A DNA stretch of 64,000 nt, from positions 90,009 through 154,008 of the forward strand of contig NZ_STGX01000005.1 in NCBI RefSeq assembly GCF_004912155.1. Reading direction: 5' to 3'. Under the pieces are notes generated by a model, which was not told the DNA's origin, searched no databases, and was given only the letters and a program-made list of their open reading frames with translations. Origin of the DNA: Glycomyces paridis. Lineage in GTDB: Bacteria; Actinomycetota; Actinomycetes; Mycobacteriales; Micromonosporaceae. Below are positions 1 to 7,420 of this stretch, one piece after another. Every line of letters starts with the position of its first letter. Positions within the stretch are counted from its first letter, which is position 1. The position numbers and the translations under genes were made by a program.

Positions 1-409
1 GGGGCGGGAGCTCGGGTGTGCGATCCTGGGTGACGGTGCGGACCTCGTTGCGGGGGAAGTGGACCGGATCGCCCTGTCGCACGGGTTCTTCCGCATCCAC
101 CAGGAGGAGCGGCCCGAGACGGGCTCGGACAACTCGGTGGCGATCGTCCCCGCCGACGTCCCGGCCGAGGACCGCGAACGCGTCCGGGAGGCCGCGAAGG
201 CGGTGTACCGGGCACTGGGCTGCAAGGGACTGTCACGGGTGGACATGTTCTTGACGAACGACGGAGAGGTCGTCCTCAACGAGGTGAACACGCTGCCGGG
301 CATGACCTCCTACAGCCGCTATCCGAGGATGATGGCGGCCACCGGGCTGCCGCTCGGCGAGGTGCTCGACCGGCTCATCGCGATGGCGCTCAGGGGGAAC
401 GGCCGTTGA
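1..409 (+). CDS. vanA: VanA-type D-alanine--D-lactate ligase, C-terminal part
   Basis: The open frame runs in from the left edge (first full codon at 2), so only the last ~135 residues are present. They match the C-terminal ATP-grasp domain of VanA-type ligases: FRIHQE, then PAD, ALGCKGLSRVDMF, and the metal-binding LNEVNTLPGMTSYSRYPRMM. These cytoplasmic enzymes make D-Ala-D-Lac, which replaces D-Ala-D-Ala in peptidoglycan precursors and gives vancomycin resistance. The FRIHQE and SRYPRMM stretches favour VanA-type over housekeeping Ddl. The stop TGA (407-409) overlaps the TTG start of vanX. A vanH dehydrogenase would be expected upstream, outside the window. Confidence 0.93.
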   Translation, partial: GRELGCAILGDGADLVAGEVDRIALSHGFFRIHQEERPETGSDNSVAIVPADVPAEDRERVREAAKAVYRALGCKGLSRVDMFLTNDGEVVLNEVNTLPGMTSYSRYPRMMAATGLPLGEVLDRLIAMALRGNGR

Positions 410-1020
410 GGGACGACTTCGTCTTCCTGGACGAGGCGCTGGAGGGCGTGCGCTGCGACGCGGTGTACGCCGGGCCGGAGAACTTCACCGGCGCGCCGGT
501 GGACGGCTACCGCTCGGCCAGGATCGTGGGCTCGGCGGCGCTGTGCGCGGCGCTGGAACGCGTGCAGGGCAAGGCCGGGGCGCTCGGCCTCGGTCTGCTC
601 CTGTGGGACGCCTACCGGCCGCAGCGCGCCGTCGACCGCTTCCTGCGCTGGGCCGCAGAGCCCGAGGACGGGCGCACGAAGGCGCGGCACTACCCGAACA
701 TCGAGCGGTCCGAGATGGTCGCGCTCGGCTACGTGGCGCCCCGCTCGGGCCACAGCCGCGGCGCCACCGTCGACCTCACGCTCGTCGCCCTCGACACGGG
801 CGAGCCCTTGGCGATGGGCGGGCGCCACGACCTCATGGACCCGGTCTCGCACCACGGCGCGGCGGGCCTGGGCGAGGAGGCCGAGGCGAACCGGCTCGCG
901 CTGCGTTCCATCATGGAGTCCTGCGGTTTCGCGGGCTACCCGTGGGAGTGGTGGCACTACACGCTCCGGGACGAGCCGCATCCGGACACGTACTTCGACT
1001 TCCCGATCGAGGACGGCTGA
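406..1020 (+). CDS. vanX: D-Ala-D-Ala dipeptidase VanX
   Basis: This 204-residue protein has the length of VanX and its active-site layout at the same positions: R71 in RPQ, zinc ligands H116 and D123 in SGHSRGATVD, catalytic E181 and ligand H184 in WEWWHY. VanX hydrolyses cytoplasmic D-Ala-D-Ala so that only D-Ala-D-Lac enters peptidoglycan synthesis. The TTG start at 406 overlaps the vanA stop in a TTGA tetranucleotide, which implies translational coupling. No signal peptide is seen, as expected. The gene runs convergently into vanS six bases downstream. Confidence 0.95.
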   Translation: MRDDFVFLDEALEGVRCDAVYAGPENFTGAPVDGYRSARIVGSAALCAALERVQGKAGALGLGLLLWDAYRPQRAVDRFLRWAAEPEDGRTKARHYPNIERSEMVALGYVAPRSGHSRGATVDLTLVALDTGEPLAMGGRHDLMDPVSHHGAAGLGEEAEANRLALRSIMESCGFAGYPWEWWHYTLRDEPHPDTYFDFPIEDG

Positions 1021-1025
1021 TCGGC

Positions 1026-2141
1026 CTAAGGGCGTTCAGCCGGTAGGCGGACCGTCGCGTGCAGGCCGCCGCCCTCCAGCGGCGCGAGCGTGAGGGTGCC
1101 GTCGTGGGCGCGGGCGATGGAGTCGACGATCGCCAGGCCGAGGCCGACGCCCGCGTGGTCGCCGCGGGCCCGGCCGGTGCCGCGCTGGAACCGCTCGGTG
1201 AGCGTCGCGACCAGGTGCGGCGACAGCTGCGGGCCGGTGTTCTCGACGGTGAGGAACGCGCCGTCGGCGTCGAGGCCGGTGGCGACGCGAACCGTCCCGC
1301 CTTCCGGCAGGTTGTGCACGATCGCGTTGTGCAGCAGGTTGACCGCGAGCTGGAGCAGCAGCGGGTAGGAGCCGCTCACGGGCGCGGCGTCCCCGGCGGT
1401 CGCGACGGCCGCGCCGCGCCCCTCCGCGAGCGGCAGCAGCGACTCGGCGGCCTCCTCGGCGGCGAGCGAGAGGTCCACGCTCTCGCGAGTGAAGGAGCGC
1501 TGGTCGGAGCGGCTGAGCAGGAGCAGCGCCTCGGTGAGGTCGATCGCGCGGGCGTTCATGAGGTGCAGGCGCTCGATGAGCTCGCCGGGGTCGCGGGAGG
1601 GGTCGGCGCGGGCCACTTCGAGCATCGCCTGCGTGATCGCGAGCGGGGTCCGCAGCTCGTGGGAGGCGTTGGCCGCGAACCGCTGCTGTTCGGCGACATG
1701 GGCTTCGAGCCGCGACAGCATCGCGTCGAAGGAGTCGGCGAGCTCGCGGAACTCGTCGGCCCGACCGGGCAGGCGGATGCGGTGGCCCAGCGAGCCGTCG
1801 GCCGCCTCGCGGGTCGCGGCCGTGATCCGCGTGAGCGGGGCGAGCATCCGCCCGGCCAGGAACCAGCCGCCCGCGAGGCCGAGCAGCAGCAGGAACACCA
1901 TGAGCGCGGCGGCCTTCGGCGCGAACGCCCGCCACAGGTCGTAGCGGCCGGGGATGAACAGGCCCGGTCCGATCCGTCCGTCCGGGCCCTCGTCGCCGCG
2001 CAGGGAGATCGAGTCGTACGGGACGTAGCGCAGCAGGAACATCCACACGATCGCCAGCAGCAGCGCGCCCGCGACCATGAGGAACGCCGCGTAGCTGAAG
2101 GTGAGCTTCAGGCGCGCGCTCGGCCCGGGCGGCCTAGTCAC
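1026..2141 (-). CDS. vanS: Vancomycin-resistance sensor histidine kinase VanS
   Basis: The 371-residue membrane kinase has two transmembrane segments (about 19-38 and 78-98) flanking a short extracytoplasmic loop, then a HAMP region, an H-box ASHELRTPLA with phospho-acceptor His near 161, N-box NLLHNAIVHN and G-boxes ending GVGLGLAI. The LKLTFSYA N-terminus and overall layout are those of Streptomyces VanS, which senses glycopeptides and phosphorylates VanR. I chose the GTG at 2141, which overlaps the vanR stop by eight bases. An in-frame GTG at 2171 would add ten unsupported residues. The gene is convergent with vanX. Confidence 0.93.
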   Translation of the reverse strand: MTRPPGPSARLKLTFSYAAFLMVAGALLLAIVWMFLLRYVPYDSISLRGDEGPDGRIGPGLFIPGRYDLWRAFAPKAAALMVFLLLLGLAGGWFLAGRMLAPLTRITAATREAADGSLGHRIRLPGRADEFRELADSFDAMLSRLEAHVAEQQRFAANASHELRTPLAITQAMLEVARADPSRDPGELIERLHLMNARAIDLTEALLLLSRSDQRSFTRESVDLSLAAEEAAESLLPLAEGRGAAVATAGDAAPVSGSYPLLLQLAVNLLHNAIVHNLPEGGTVRVATGLDADGAFLTVENTGPQLSPHLVATLTERFQRGTGRARGDHAGVGLGLAIVDSIARAHDGTLTLAPLEGGGLHATVRLPAERP

Positions 2142-2805
2142 GGCCCGCCTCCTCGATCCGGTAGCCGACACCGGCCACGGTGGCGATGACCCACGGCTCG
2201 CCCAGGCGCTTGCGCAGCGCCGAGACGGTGATGCGCACGGCGTTCGTGAACGGGTCGGCGTGCTCGTCCCAGGCCCGCTCCAGCAGCTCCTCGGCGCTCA
2301 CCACGCCGCCCTCGGCGGCGACGAGGACTTCGAGGACGGCGAACTGCTTGCGGGTCAAGGCGACGTAGCGTCCGTCGCGGAAGACCTCGCGGCGGAACGG
2401 GTCCACCCGCAGGCCCGCGAGTTCGCGCACCGGCGGGCGCCGGTGGTCGCGCCTGCGGTCGAGCGCCCGCAGCCGCAGCACCAGCTCCCGGAACTCGAAC
2501 GGCTTCGTCAGGTAGTCGTCGGAGCCGAGCTCGAACCCGGACGCCTTGTCGTCCAAGCGGTCCGCGGCCGTGAGCATGAGGATGCCCATCCCGCTCCCGC
2601 CCGCCACGATCGCGCGGGCCACCTCGTCGCCGGAGGGCCCGGGGATGTCGCGGTCCAGGACCGCGATGTCGTAGGCGTTGACGCTCAACAGCTCCAGCGC
2701 CGCGTCGCCGTCCCCGGCGACGTCGGCAGCAATGGCCTCCAGGCGGAGGCCGTCGCGGAGGGCCTCGGCCAGCAGGGGTTCGTCCTCGACGATCAGTACG
2801 CGCAT
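2134..2805 (-). CDS. vanR: Vancomycin-resistance response regulator VanR
   Basis: This 223-residue OmpR/PhoB-type regulator has an N-terminal receiver domain with acidic pocket VEDE and phospho-acceptor D51 (VLDRDIPG), conserved T and K (LTAAD, TKPFE), and a C-terminal winged helix ending GVGYRIEE. The sequence strongly resembles Streptomyces VanR, which activates vanHAX when VanS is triggered by a glycopeptide. It is the first gene of a vanR-vanS operon. A -10-like TAGCAT lies about ten bases before the start, so the leader is short. It is divergent from the vanY-like gene, with a ~90-base shared control region. Confidence 0.94.
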   Translation of the reverse strand: MRVLIVEDEPLLAEALRDGLRLEAIAADVAGDGDAALELLSVNAYDIAVLDRDIPGPSGDEVARAIVAGGSGMGILMLTAADRLDDKASGFELGSDDYLTKPFEFRELVLRLRALDRRRDHRRPPVRELAGLRVDPFRREVFRDGRYVALTRKQFAVLEVLVAAEGGVVSAEELLERAWDEHADPFTNAVRITVSALRKRLGEPWVIATVAGVGYRIEEAGRD

Positions 2806-2895
2806 AACGAACAGGATGCTACGGGCCCGCGCCTATCGTCCGCGTATCGAAAACCGCATACGGGGCCACAACCGCCCCTCGCCTGCACTGGGGCC

Positions 2896-3387
2896 ATGAC
2901 CGAATCGAACGCGCACCTGCTGCTAGGCGCCCCGCACGGCGCCGTCCCCGCCGGGACCACCGTCTTCGACGCGCTCCCGGCCCTCGCCAACCTCGACCCG
3001 GCCCTCCTCGCCGCGCTCCGCCGCGCCGCCGCCGACGCCGCGCGGGACGGCGTCGCCATCCGCGTCAACGGCGCCTGGCGCTCCCCCGCGTACCAGGCCG
3101 AACTGCTTCGCGAGGCCGTCGCCGAGCACGGCTCCCCCGAGGCGGCGGCCCGCTGGGTCTCCACGCCCGAGACGTCGGCGCACGTCGCGGGCCGGGCCGT
3201 GGACCTCGGCCCCGCCGAGGCCCGGACCTGGCTCGCGGCCAACGGCGCGGCCTACGGCCTGTGCCAGGTCTACCGCAACGAGCCGTGGCACTACGAACTG
3301 CGGCCCGAGGCCGCGGTGCACGGGCCGCCGCCGATGTACGCCGACCCGTCCCTCGACCCGCGGACGCGGCTCACGCGCGCCGGTTGA
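2896..3387 (+). CDS. vanY: VanY-like D,D-carboxypeptidase (peptidase M15)
   Basis: The 163-residue protein carries the M15B zinc-peptidase signature: ligands H96 and D103 in SAHVAGRAVD, catalytic E129 and ligand H132 in EPWHYEL. VanY enzymes remove the terminal D-Ala from pentapeptide precursors and support glycopeptide resistance. No signal peptide or membrane anchor precedes the catalytic domain, so it would act in the cytoplasm on UDP-linked precursor, unlike enterococcal VanY. The ATG at 2896 starts just before the conserved fold. The 3' end overlaps the convergent MFS gene by 17 bases. The neighbouring vanR suggests co-regulation. Confidence 0.85.
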   Translation: MTESNAHLLLGAPHGAVPAGTTVFDALPALANLDPALLAALRRAAADAARDGVAIRVNGAWRSPAYQAELLREAVAEHGSPEAAARWVSTPETSAHVAGRAVDLGPAEARTWLAANGAAYGLCQVYRNEPWHYELRPEAAVHGPPPMYADPSLDPRTRLTRAG

Positions 3388-4714
3388 GGAGCGCGAACCC
3401 GAAGGCGGCGAGCGCGGCCAGCGCCCCGCAGATCCACAGTGCGCCGTCGATCCCGGCGGCGTCGACCAGGGCGGCGACGATCGGGATGCCCGCGGCGGTC
3501 CCGATGTAGCGCATGGTGTTGTTCACGCCCGAGCCCATGCCGCCGCGGTCGGCCGGGACCGAGTCGATGCTCAGGCGTGTCAGCGCCGGGTTGGCCGCGC
3601 CGTAGCCGGCCCCGGCGACCAGGAGCGCGGGGACGGCGTGCCACCACGACCAGTCGTCGGCCATGCCGGTCAGGAGGGCGGACCCGGCTCCGGCGACGAG
3701 GAGGGCGAGGACCAGGAGCCCGCCCGGCGTCAGGTTGAAGCGCTTGACCTGCAAGGAGACCGCGAACGCGGCGGTGGACCAGACGGCGACCACGGCGGCC
3801 GTCTCGGCGGGGCCGAGGATCGCGTCCGACTGGTACACGGTCGGCAGGTAGCTCATCATGCTGATGACCGAGACGCCGGTGACCAGGGCGCCGAGGGTGG
3901 CGACGAGGAAGGCGGGGCGGGTGAACAGGGCCGGGTCGAGCATCGGTTCGCGCCCGCGCAGTTGGACGGCGACGAAGAGGGCGAAGCAGAGCGCGGCGGC
4001 GGCGAGGAGCGCGAGGACGGCCGGGTCCGACCAGCCCTGGCGGCCGAGGGTCAGGCCCGACATGAGCGCGGCGACGCCGAGGCCGAGGGTGAGCGTCCCG
4101 GCGAGGGCGGCGCGGCGGGGGCGCTCGGTGCGGGACTCGGGCAGGACGGCGGGGGCGGCGAGGGCGAGCGCCGCCGCGGCGGCGGCGTAGAGCCAGTAGG
4201 GGCCGTTCCAGCCCAGGGCCGCGTCGAGGAGGGCGGCGATGACGGCTCCGGCGCCCACGCCGAGGCCCATCATGGCGCCGTAGGCGGCGGTGGCGCGGCG
4301 GCGGTCCTCGGGTGCGGTGAAGACGGCGCCGATGATGCCGAGGCTGGAGGTCAGGAGGGCGGCGCTGGCGGCGCCTTGGACGACGCGGGCGGCGGCGAAG
4401 ACGGCGGTGTTGGGGGCGAGCGCGGCGAGGAGGACGGCGGCGGCGAAGGTCCACGCCCCGGCGGTGAGGACCTTGCGTCGGCCGTGGTTGTCGGCGAGGT
4501 TGCCGGAGGTGAGGAGCGGGACGGCGAGGCCGAGGGAGATCGCGTTGATGATCCAGGTCTGGCCGGTGGGGCCCGCGTGGAGGTGCGCGGTGGTCTGCGG
4601 GGCGAGGATGAGCGGTGTGGAGTAGTTGAGGATGACCAGCAGCGGGGCCGCGCAGAGGAGGGCGAGGACCGCGCCCGTCCTGACGGGCGCCTTGGCAGCG
4701 GCGAGTGTCGCCAT
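3371..4714 (-). CDS. MFS drug/metabolite exporter
   Basis: This 447-residue polytopic membrane protein has about 12-14 hydrophobic helices. A major-facilitator motif-A sequence, GNLADNHGRRKVL, follows helix 2, and TWIINAISLG is typical of drug:proton antiporters of the DHA2 group. The substrate cannot be read from sequence. A good ribosome-binding site, AAGGAG, precedes the ATG at 4714. The gene is divergent from an HxlR repressor with two palindromic sites between them, so efflux is probably induced when HxlR releases its operator. Several charged helical positions are kept, so it looks functional. Confidence 0.85.
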   Translation of the reverse strand: MATLAAAKAPVRTGAVLALLCAAPLLVILNYSTPLILAPQTTAHLHAGPTGQTWIINAISLGLAVPLLTSGNLADNHGRRKVLTAGAWTFAAAVLLAALAPNTAVFAAARVVQGAASAALLTSSLGIIGAVFTAPEDRRRATAAYGAMMGLGVGAGAVIAALLDAALGWNGPYWLYAAAAAALALAAPAVLPESRTERPRRAALAGTLTLGLGVAALMSGLTLGRQGWSDPAVLALLAAAALCFALFVAVQLRGREPMLDPALFTRPAFLVATLGALVTGVSVISMMSYLPTVYQSDAILGPAETAAVVAVWSTAAFAVSLQVKRFNLTPGGLLVLALLVAGAGSALLTGMADDWSWWHAVPALLVAGAGYGAANPALTRLSIDSVPADRGGMGSGVNNTMRYIGTAAGIPIVAALVDAAGIDGALWICGALAALAAFGFALLNRRA

Positions 4715-4733
4715 GGGGAGTGCTCCTTGGTTC

Positions 4734-4781
4734 GGTCAATGAACTCACTGGAGCGTAGCAGTGTCGGTTCGTTCATTGAAC
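4734..4781. promoter_or_regulatory. Paired palindromic operators between MFS exporter and HxlR gene
   Basis: A perfect 5-1-5 palindrome GTTCATTGAAC is at 4771-4781, and a near copy, GGTCAATGAAC (10 of 11 in the opposite sense), is at 4734-4744, centres 37 bases apart. The first lies between the likely -35 and -10 (TAGGAT, 4787-4792) of the HxlR gene. The second sits just upstream of the exporter's ribosome-binding site. Such placement suits a dimeric repressor that controls both divergent genes, and HxlR is the obvious candidate. Confidence 0.7.
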
Positions 4782-4798
4782 CCGGGTAGGATGCCCTC

Positions 4799-5317
4799 AT
4801 GGCACTCGGCAAGGACTACAACGGGCAGGACTGCACGCTCTCGCGCGCGCTCGAACTGCTCGGCGAGCGCTGGACCCTCCTGGTGGTGCAGAACGCGATC
4901 TACGGCGTCCGCCGCTTCAGCGACTTCCAGAAGCGCCTCGACATCCCCAAGGCCGTGCTCGCCGACCGGCTGGCGAACCTGACCGAGGGCGGGGTCCTGG
5001 AGCGGCGGCCCTACCAGGCCTCGCCGCCGCGCTACGAGTACGTGCCCACCGAGGCGGGCGTGGAGCTGTGGCCGGTGATCTACCAGCTCGGCGTGTGGGG
5101 CAAGCGCCACATCGGCGGCGAGCCGCCCCGCCTGTTCCGCCACGCCGAGTGCGGCGGCGACCTGCTGCCGTCCACCGACTGCGTGCGGTGCGGCCCGCTC
5201 CACCCGGGCGACATCGAGATGTACCCCGGCCCCGGGCCCAAGCGCGACGACCCGGTCAGCCGGGCCATGAACCGTCCGCGCCGCCTCCTCGAACCGCTCG
5301 TGCCCGAGGCCTCCTGA
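4799..5317 (+). CDS. HxlR-family transcriptional regulator
   Basis: The 172-residue protein opens with the HxlR winged-helix domain: DCTLSRALELLGERWTLLVV, then RRFSDFQKRLDIPKAVLADRL and the wing region RRPYQASPPRYEY. A C-terminal extension has four cysteines (near ECGG and DCVRCG) that could bind metal or sense redox or electrophilic stress; this is inference. HxlR proteins are usually dimeric local repressors. A -10-like TAGGAT ends six bases before the ATG, so the transcript is probably leaderless. It is divergent from the MFS exporter and likely represses it and itself. Confidence 0.9.
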   Translation: MALGKDYNGQDCTLSRALELLGERWTLLVVQNAIYGVRRFSDFQKRLDIPKAVLADRLANLTEGGVLERRPYQASPPRYEYVPTEAGVELWPVIYQLGVWGKRHIGGEPPRLFRHAECGGDLLPSTDCVRCGPLHPGDIEMYPGPGPKRDDPVSRAMNRPRRLLEPLVPEAS

Positions 5318-5397
5318 GGCGGGGAAAGACCGGGCGGGGACGGCGCGGGTCGCGGATACTGGACGCGGCCAAGGCAACCGAGGGAGAGGAACGCGGC

Positions 5398-6249
5398 ATG
5401 GGCGTCATCGCCGTCACCGGGGCGACCGGGCAGTTGGGGTCGCGCGTGGCCCGGATGCTCGCCGAGCAGGGCGCGGCGCAGCGGCTGGTCGTGCGCGACC
5501 GCTCGCGGGCGCCCGAGCTGGAGGGCGCGGAGGTCGCCGTCGCCTCGTTCCAGGACGAGGACGCGCTGCGGGAGGCGCTGTCGGGAGTGGACACGCTGTT
5601 CCTGGTCTCGGCGCACGAGAGCGCCGACCGGATGCCCGAGCACCGGAGCGCGGTGCGCGCCGCCGCGGCGGCCGGGGTCGACCGGGTCGTCTACACCTCG
5701 TTCATGGGCGCCTCGCCGCAGGCCACGTTCACCTTCGCGCGGGAGCACTCGCTCACCGAACGGCTCATCGTCGAGTCCGGTCTGCGGCTCACCGCACTGC
5801 GCAACTCGCTGTACGCCGACATGCTGCCGCTCTTCGCGCAGGACGGCGTGATCCGCGGCCCGGCCGGGCGCGGCAGGGTCGCCTGGGTGGCCCGGCACGA
5901 CGTGGCCAGGCTCGCCGCGGCGACCCTGCTCGACCCGGCCCACGCCGACCGCGTCTACGACGTGTCCGGCCCCGAGCCGCTCGACCTGCACGAGTCGGCC
6001 CGCGTCCTCGCCGGGGTCACCGGGCGCGACTTCGTCTACGTCCCCGAGACCGACGAGCAGGCCGCGGCCTCCCGCGCCGGCGCCGAGGACTGGCAGATCG
6101 CCGGATGGGCCGGGTCCTACAAGGCCGTCGCCACCGGCGAGACCTCGGTGACCAGCCACACCGTCGAGTTCGTCACCGGGCGCAGGCCCTGGACGCTCGA
6201 AGAGTTCCTGCGGGCCGAACCCGCGTCATGGCGGCACCTCGTCGACTGA
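5398..6249 (+). CDS. NmrA-like NAD(P)-binding oxidoreductase (QOR2-type)
   Basis: This 283-residue atypical short-chain dehydrogenase begins with the nucleotide-binding motif VTGATGQLGSRVARML. It follows the NmrA/QorB pattern of DTLFLVS, RVVYTSFMGA and a C-terminal substrate lid, and lacks the classical YxxxK catalytic pair. Relatives are NAD(P)H:quinone reductases or redox sensors. The ATG at 5398 has a strong site, GGGAGAGGA. It follows the HxlR gene by 80 bases on the same strand, and HxlR regulators often control such quinone reductases, so a shared role in electrophile defence is possible. It ends four bases from the convergent next gene. Confidence 0.85.
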   Translation: MGVIAVTGATGQLGSRVARMLAEQGAAQRLVVRDRSRAPELEGAEVAVASFQDEDALREALSGVDTLFLVSAHESADRMPEHRSAVRAAAAAGVDRVVYTSFMGASPQATFTFAREHSLTERLIVESGLRLTALRNSLYADMLPLFAQDGVIRGPAGRGRVAWVARHDVARLAAATLLDPAHADRVYDVSGPEPLDLHESARVLAGVTGRDFVYVPETDEQAAASRAGAEDWQIAGWAGSYKAVATGETSVTSHTVEFVTGRRPWTLEEFLRAEPASWRHLVD

Positions 6250-6253
6250 GACT

Positions 6254-7219
6254 TCACGCGCGGGCGATGGCGATGTTCGTGTTCGAACGCGCCCCCGCCT
6301 CGTAGAACATGTACATGCGGCCGTCCTCCTCGGCGAAGCTCGGCGCGGCCGCACGGGTCGCGACCGGGTCGGTGTACAGGACGCCGAGGTGCTCTTCGCG
6401 GTCGAAGCCCGTGCCCACGTGCGCGACGCGGATGCGGCCGTCGCCGGCGTGGTAGACGACGTGGCCGCCGCCGTTCTGGGACCAGTAGTGCGCGCCCGAG
6501 AGCTGGCCGCCCTCGCCCGCGGCGGGCGAGATGAGCGGCTGGGGCTTGAACCGCCAGCCCGAGGCGAGCGCGTGCGACCAGCCGATGAAGATCTTCCGCG
6601 TCCCGGCCTGGTTGCCCATGAACAGCATGATGTTGACGCCGGACTGGACCGGGTGCGGGAAGACCCTCGCGTAGGACGCCTCGGTCACGTTCGAGGGGAG
6701 CATCGAGGTGTGGAGCACCGTGGCGCCGTAGGTGAACGAGCGCCCGTCGGTCGAGGTGGCGACGCGCGTGGTGCGGTTGTCGCCGTGGAAGTACAGGTAG
6801 ATCTTCGCGTCCGCCGCGTTCCACACCGCGTGCGGACTGGAGACGTGCGGCACCGAGTAGTGCGGCGACCAGGTGTTGGCGATGATCGGGTTGGCCGGGT
6901 ACTCCTTCCAGGGCCCGGCGAGGGAGTCGGCGTAGGCGAGGCAGATCCCGCCCTGGCCGTCGTGCGGCGCGTAGTACATGTACCAGGCGCCCAAGGGGTT
7001 GCGGACCCTCCCGGCCACGTAGCGGACCGAGGGGAAGATGAACTCGTTGGTCGGGTTGTAGGCGAGGGCCGACTTGTCCAGGGCCGCACCGAGACGCGTG
7101 AAGACCGGGAAGCCCGGAGGGGCGGCGGACGCGGGGGCGGCCCCGAGGGCCGCGGTCGCGCCGAGGGCGGCGGCCCCCAGCAGCAGGCCGCGGCGGCCGA
7201 AGGCGGATGCGGAATCCAT
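6254..7219 (-). CDS. Secreted Tat-exported beta-propeller (GH43/DUF-like) protein
   Basis: The 321-residue protein has a Tat-type signal peptide (GRRGLLLGAAALGATAALG, cleavage near ASA, residue ~33). The mature part has repeated propeller-type blades with WYMYYAPHD, ICLAYADS, GPWKEYPANP and MYMFYEAG, as in five-bladed propellers of glycoside hydrolase families 43/62/117 and related proteins. I could not place the catalytic triad with confidence. It is divergent from the LacI regulator over a perfect palindrome, so it is probably part of the same sugar regulon. A secreted glycosidase or carbohydrate-binding protein is the best guess. Confidence 0.7.
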   Translation of the reverse strand: MDSASAFGRRGLLLGAAALGATAALGAAPASAAPPGFPVFTRLGAALDKSALAYNPTNEFIFPSVRYVAGRVRNPLGAWYMYYAPHDGQGGICLAYADSLAGPWKEYPANPIIANTWSPHYSVPHVSSPHAVWNAADAKIYLYFHGDNRTTRVATSTDGRSFTYGATVLHTSMLPSNVTEASYARVFPHPVQSGVNIMLFMGNQAGTRKIFIGWSHALASGWRFKPQPLISPAAGEGGQLSGAHYWSQNGGGHVVYHAGDGRIRVAHVGTGFDREEHLGVLYTDPVATRAAAPSFAEEDGRMYMFYEAGARSNTNIAIARA

Positions 7220-7314
7220 GACTCGCTCCTGTCCGGCCCGGCGGTCGCCGCGCTCCGATGCGCGGCGCCGCTGCGGGCCTTAGGAGGTCGAGTCTCGGGG
7301 CGGGCGCGGGCCGG

Positions 7315-7403
7315 GGTCAAGATGATAATACGAATTATCATCTTGACCGGCCGCGGAACGGGGTGCAACATGATCACACGCACCAGTGGTTATACGCATT
7401 ATC
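7315..7403. promoter_or_regulatory. LacI-type operators: 34-bp palindrome and downstream copy
   Basis: Two perfect 15-base arms (7315-7329 and 7334-7348) flank the four-base centre ACGA. The core at 7324-7339 (GATAATACGAATTATC) is repeated with 13 of 16 matches at 7388-7403, just before the regulator's ribosome-binding site; centres are 64 bases apart. TTGACC hexamers at both outer ends of the palindrome could serve as divergent -35 elements. The AT-rich patch stands out from the GC-rich surroundings. The adjacent LacI-family protein is the likely ligand, which implies autoregulation and control of the secreted protein gene. Confidence 0.8.
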
Positions 7404-7420
7404 CCGAGGAAGGCCCCTCC

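Noticed and set aside
2843-2862. CGTAT/ATACG inverted repeat between vanR and the vanY-like gene as a VanR site
   Set aside because: Arms are only five bases long and OmpR-type regulators usually bind direct repeats; too weak to list.
1-3387. Evidence that the organism makes a glycopeptide antibiotic
   Set aside because: Resistance genes occur in many non-producing actinomycetes, and no peptide synthetase or P450 crosslinking gene is present.
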